A DNA stretch of 64,000 bases from Allantophomopsis cytisporea (taxonomy: Eukaryota > Ascomycota > Leotiomycetes > Phacidiales > Phacidiaceae), in NCBI GenBank assembly GCA_024752435.1, contig CP103023.1, positions 930,001 through 994,000 of the forward strand, written 5' to 3'. The notes beneath the pieces are model-generated. The model saw only the letters and a program-made list of their open reading frames with translations. It had not been told where the DNA came from and searched no databases. Below are positions 59,568 to 64,000 of the stretch, piece after piece. The stretch's first letter is position 1; each line of letters starts with the position of its first letter. A program made the position numbers and the translations under genes.

Positions 59568-61482
59568 GTTTTGAGTTGGGTTGGGTTTGATGGTTGATCA
59601 GGTTAGGATGGGATACGTGAGGATTGAGGGTGTAGATTGTGGCATTGTTGTATATTCGGGTTTTCCTTTCTAAAGGTTGAGAATGGCTTTACTGGTTGGG
59701 GGTTTGTTGGTTTGGGTGGGTTGGGATTGGAATGTTTGATTCTTTTTTATCTTGGTTGGTGGTGGCTGATGAAGGGGTTGGTTGGTTCATTGGTTGATTG
59801 ATTGATGGGTGGATGACTGGATTGATGGATTGAAGATTGGATGGATGGATATACCCGTGGCTGGATTGAAGTAAGATGGTGATGAAGATGGATTGGATTG
59901 GATTGGGGTTCGTATGATTAGTTTTCAAGGAGATTCTTTATGTTTGGTGGTCATTTCGATGGCCTTGCTTTTGTGATTTTGTGGTTTTTGAGTGACTTTT
60001 GGTATGTGACTTATGATTTGACATGTGGCATGTAGTGACGTCGACTCTTGATGGTGTACTCTCTAAACGACTATTCGGGATGAGACTAGATTGAAATGAA
60101 GAGAAATAGATCTTGTGCATGATTCTGTGTACAGGACTGGTGACGTAGGAGAAAGTATAGTCTATGCTCTGTTCCAGAAATGGTATACTGGTGTTCGGTA
60201 TTTGGTGTAAGAATAACACTTCATGCTCAAGTTGAATTGGGAATGATATTTCATATTGTTTTCCTGGTTGATAATACCGGGCTGGAACTGTTGAGGAGTA
60301 TCTTTCAATAAACACAGTCAACTATCACTATTTATCATAAATGCTACTCGGTGGTTTCTTTGACTTTTTCAGTTACAAGATATAGCTTGAAATATGGCAT
60401 TTTATTTGGTTGTTTGTTGGTCATGTGAGATTTTTAATGTACTTGTAGCAGTATCTATGTAGATGAATCTCTTGACTGCGATTCGAAGTGGGTAGTGGAG
60501 GAGATAGGGAGAGGCATCTGGGAAGGGGGAGGGATTATCGTCGTTCCTTGTGAATCTGATGGGATGGAAAGGGGTTAATGGATAGAATAAGCTTCAAAAA
60601 AGGATGGAAAGGGGATTCAACGAGAAGGTATACTTCAAAGGAAGGGATGGTTTCTTTTGATAATGTTAGAATTAATCTTCACTTGGGAGGAATCTGTCTG
60701 GGTTCATTTGATTGAAGGTTGGTCGATACTAATTGAAGAGCTGTAGAGCATAAAATTCTTACATCGATATAAAACGGATTATAGATACTGTCTCGGCTAT
60801 TCTACTAATGGAATGCATCAGCTTTGTTCGAACAAGAACGATAACTGTGTATAAGCGTGTCTACTTGATGCTATTGCTACTTGTTTGTGTTGTCAAGTTG
60901 GATGAAGAAGGCTCTCTGATAAACGTGAAGACCAAAATTCTTGAAGACCAATAAGTAGAGTGACGGAACAAATATTTTAGCAAAGCATCATGCGAGCGAG
61001 GTACTGCACTATGTACCTTCCCTTAACAAACACTGTACTACGTACATGTAGGCAATTAAGTGCGTTGGGAAAGTCACGTGCCTTCGCGCTTGCACTAGAG
61101 GCAGTCACGTCTCCCAGCGTCGCGTTTCTGCCTTACCTTCTTAACTTATCTCATCTTCTTGTCTTTGTGATCAGAAAGTAGAAAAACAAACACTGACATC
61201 GACAAAAGCGTCAGATCACTTTCTTCGTACTTTCTCTTGTCTCTTCTCGTGAAGCATTAGAAATCAGAGAGGTGAGATATGCAACGAATGCGCGCAAATT
61301 AATCCCTCATATCCTCTCCATTGGTGAGCGATTTGAGAACATAAAGAACAGAGGACTTCAAAGTGTGCGACAATCTTGCGGAAGTGACGAACTTTCATCT
61401 TCATCATCTCTAAAGCAATACAATATCGACAGCAAGGCGAAGACCACCGACAGAAGGGAGAGAAAGTCACACAAACAGCAAG
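59568..61482. other. Intergenic, no supportable gene
   Basis: About 1.9 kb between two plus-strand genes. It begins with G/T-rich low-complexity sequence after the glucanase stop (to about 59.9 kb). The last few hundred bases should be the promoter and leader of the nuclease gene. Confidence 0.55.
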
Positions 61483-64000
61483 ATGTCGACTTTCAAAGGC
61501 ATCGTCGATGAGTTTCCTGATATCCGTCGTATGCATCCTTATCCTGCCATAAGATGAGATAGCAACTGACCAAAACAGTCGATTTCTTTCGATCTTCACC
61601 CGTTCATCAACCACCACTTGCCTGCTTCCTGTCCCATGTTCACTCTGATCATCTTGCTGGCTTGGAGACACTTAAGGCCCCGTTTGTCTACTGTTCACCA
61701 GCGACTAGGGAGATAGTATTGCGTCTGGAACGATTCCCTCATCGCGTCAATTTTGCCAGGGGTGTTCTCGAGGCCCGAAGAGTCACTTATCGTCGCTTGG
61801 GTGGATTACTGGTAGATTTTTCCTTGTTCTTGAACAATAGGTTCAATGTAAACTCCTAGCTGACTCAGCTTCAGAAACCTATTCCTCTTGAGACACCTAC
61901 CCTCATCGAGTTGAGCCCTGGCAATGAGATTCAGGTTACTCTCTTTGATGCTAATCATTGCACTGGTGCTGTCATGTTCCGTAGGTATTTTGTCTTTCTA
62001 CTCTTCTACATAGTCAGCTAAGTATCTCAGTGATTGAGGGAAATGATAAAGCAATTCTCTATACCGGTGATATGCGATCCGAACCAACCTTCATCAATTC
62101 TATTCGTCGAAATCCTTTCTTGATTGAATACACTCATCAACAGAAGAGACTTGATTGTATCTACCTGGATACCAGCTTCACTGAAAATACTCTCACTTTT
62201 CCACCTAAAGATGAAGGAATTGCAGAGCTCCTGATGAAAATGAAGAAGTATCCATCTGATACTATTTTCCATTTTGCAGCATGGACCTTCGGTTATGAAG
62301 AGGTCTGGATGGCCTTGTCTAAAGCTATGAACTCCCAGATCCATGTAGACGACTACAAGCTACGTATCTACAATGCGCTTCGTGGAAATCCAGACAACAC
62401 CAGCAAAATTGGACCACCAATAACCCCAGAAGCTTCAACGTTGACCGGATATTCATGTGGAAATTACGACCGACCTGGTTGTCTCACTTCAGACGCGACT
62501 GTCAACATACACAGTTGCGAGAAGGCGACCGATTGCCCAGCACTCAAGGATCCAGACGTAGTCTGGATTCATCCCATAATCACTCGTACAAAGAATGGAA
62601 CAGAGGTTTCCGAGGCGGGTATTGGTGGCGGTGGTGGTGACTTGGTGCAGAAGTTTGAGGTTGAGCTTGATGACCTAAGAAGTATTGAGCTGCTCTTGGA
62701 GTTTCTTGGAGGTGCAGATGATGACACAATTCGAAACTTGAAGAAATTACTTCTGGATGGTTTGAATACTACTCGCCAAACACTTTCTGTAGATGCTACG
62801 GGTTTTGATCTTGAAGAGGATGAACTTGATCTCAAGAAGCTTGTGGAAGGTCTTGCTAACTCCATCCAAAACCTCAAGTCTCAAGCCGGAGATGCTGACT
62901 CAGCCATCAATGGTACGGAAAAACTACCCAAAGTCATAACCTTCCCATACTCGCGTCACTCTTCCTATGAAGAACTCTGCAATTTTGTCAAGACCTTCGA
63001 GCCCTGGGACATATATCCTTGCACAGTCGATGAGGATGCGTGGCATGAGGATGTTAGTATCGATTCACTATTCGGTTCCTACTGCTACGTCGGAGGCGTT
63101 GTCAAAGGTTTCCGACACGACAAAGTTATGCGAGAGTTGAAGAGAGGAGATGAAGATGCGATGAGTATGAAGAGTGAGACTACTGAGAGATCTGAAATGG
63201 ATTATGATGAATCTCAAAGTATGTTTGAAACCACAATACATGATGACGCAGACAAGAATCCTGTTGAGGATAGTGCTGACACACATAACGTTCACGAGTT
63301 TTGGCGAGATGGCGGTGGTAACCTGCATGTGCGGGACAAAAGCGTACCATCTGGAACCCATATCCATTCGGATGGAGATAGTGTAACACTTCAACAAATC
63401 AAGGATGATCAGATGAGATGGCTGGCAGGAATGACGACCAAAGACGATCAGAACTCTTCAAGACATTCTTCGGCAGATTCTTTGAATGAATCGGGATTTG
63501 CTTTCGACTCAGGATCTTTGAGGACTCGACGTGAGTCTGTTATGGCCGCTTTCCAACGCTCACAAAGCAAACGAAAGCGGGAGATCTGGGATGACGGCTC
63601 AAGCCTCTACAGCTATTTTGAGTATGAAAACGAGAACCTGAATACATCAAGATGGGATACATCACAAGATACTGGTGTGGATACTATAAGTTACTGGGAT
63701 CCTATAGATGAGGTTTATCGTTGCAAGAAGTGCGGCTTCGAAGTGTGGCAACCATATGGGGACTGTCAAGGTTGTGAGACAGAAGGAAATGAAATTTGGA
63801 ATGAGTTTTGGCCTGAAGGAGCACCCTATGTTCCCGAGAAATATCCAGAAATTGTCGGCACTTCGGACATTGATGGTCAAGTCGCTTGCGATATTCATGA
63901 CGCCCTTGTTGATAAATATATGGATAATGACTCCTCGGCTTACGACTCATACGATGAGTGTCCTCGCATTGACGACGAATATGAGGTTGATAGTTTCATT
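61483..64000 (+). CDS. SNM1/Artemis-type DNA-repair nuclease, 3' end missing
   Basis: Exons 61483-61528, 61579-61811, 61869-61980 and 62031 to the window end (at least 787 residues) join in frame; introns are 50, 57 and 50 bp. The metallo-beta-lactamase site SHVHSDHLAG (about 34-43) is followed by LFDANHCTGAVMF and LYTGDMRSEP. The second half of the catalytic region carries the DRMBL motif segment ITFPYSRHSSYEEL (about residue 433 on) and PWDIYPCTVDE. This is the beta-CASP/SNM1 class that processes DNA ends and cross-links in the nucleus. A long acidic, Ser-rich tail follows, with a CKKCGFEVWQPYGDCQGC cluster near residue 695 that could bind zinc. The acceptor of exon 3 could shift by six bases (CTTCAG). 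The stop lies beyond 64000. Confidence 0.92.

Overview
The window is nuclear DNA from a filamentous ascomycete (Pezizomycotina). The genes are dispersed and mostly monocistronic. They carry short introns (about 46-95 bp, GT..AG, with CTAAC/CTGAC-type branch sites). The families are typical of moulds: a Zn2Cys6 regulator, a DHA1-type MFS transporter, a BAHD acyltransferase, a GMC oxidoreductase, a 2EXR protein, a DUF2235 hydrolase, a GH5 exo-beta-1,3-glucanase and an SNM1/Artemis-type nuclease. A leotiomycete (Botrytis/Sclerotinia-like) is my impression from gene style only; I could not test it. No rRNA, CRISPR array or convincing tRNA or transposon was found.

Layout. 0-4.7 kb: the 3' part of an ABCC-type ABC transporter with an in-frame stop (pseudogene), a Zn2Cys6 regulator on the minus strand, and a divergent glutathione S-transferase; this looks like a small detoxification neighbourhood. 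7-12 kb: a DUF6914-like protein and a large low-complexity protein. 12-16.8 kb: a gene-free stretch rich in simple repeats. 16.8-34 kb: an MFS transporter, a BAHD acyltransferase, an SRPK-like kinase, a small three-exon unknown protein, a histidine phosphatase, a 2EXR gene with a decayed neighbour copy, a DUF2235 hydrolase and a zinc-type MDR dehydrogenase. 34.5-46.7 kb: a zone of gene decay, where a lost-start/internal-stop reductase, a frameshifted membrane protein and a multiply broken VIT/VWA protein lie among intact GFA, GMC oxidoreductase and small unknown genes. 46.7-58 kb: a second long stretch with almost no coding signal and many tandem repeats. 58-64 kb: two conserved genes, a secreted exo-beta-1,3-glucanase and the DNA-repair nuclease, the latter running off the window end.

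Many gene models below are spliced reconstructions. I joined reading frames at splice sites where frame, motif continuity and branch site agreed, and gave exon coordinates. Several inactivating changes are single C:G to T:A transitions (CAA to TAA, CAG to TAG, CGA to TGA, ATG to ATA). This would fit repeat-induced point mutation or general transition bias, but no intact copies are present for comparison. I found no clearly undescribed multi-gene system. The best leads are the decayed-gene zone, the CGGAGTA motif array before the acyltransferase, the inverted minisatellite at 14.6-14.8 kb, the small 142-residue unknown protein and the terminal zinc-ribbon-like motif in the SNM1 protein.
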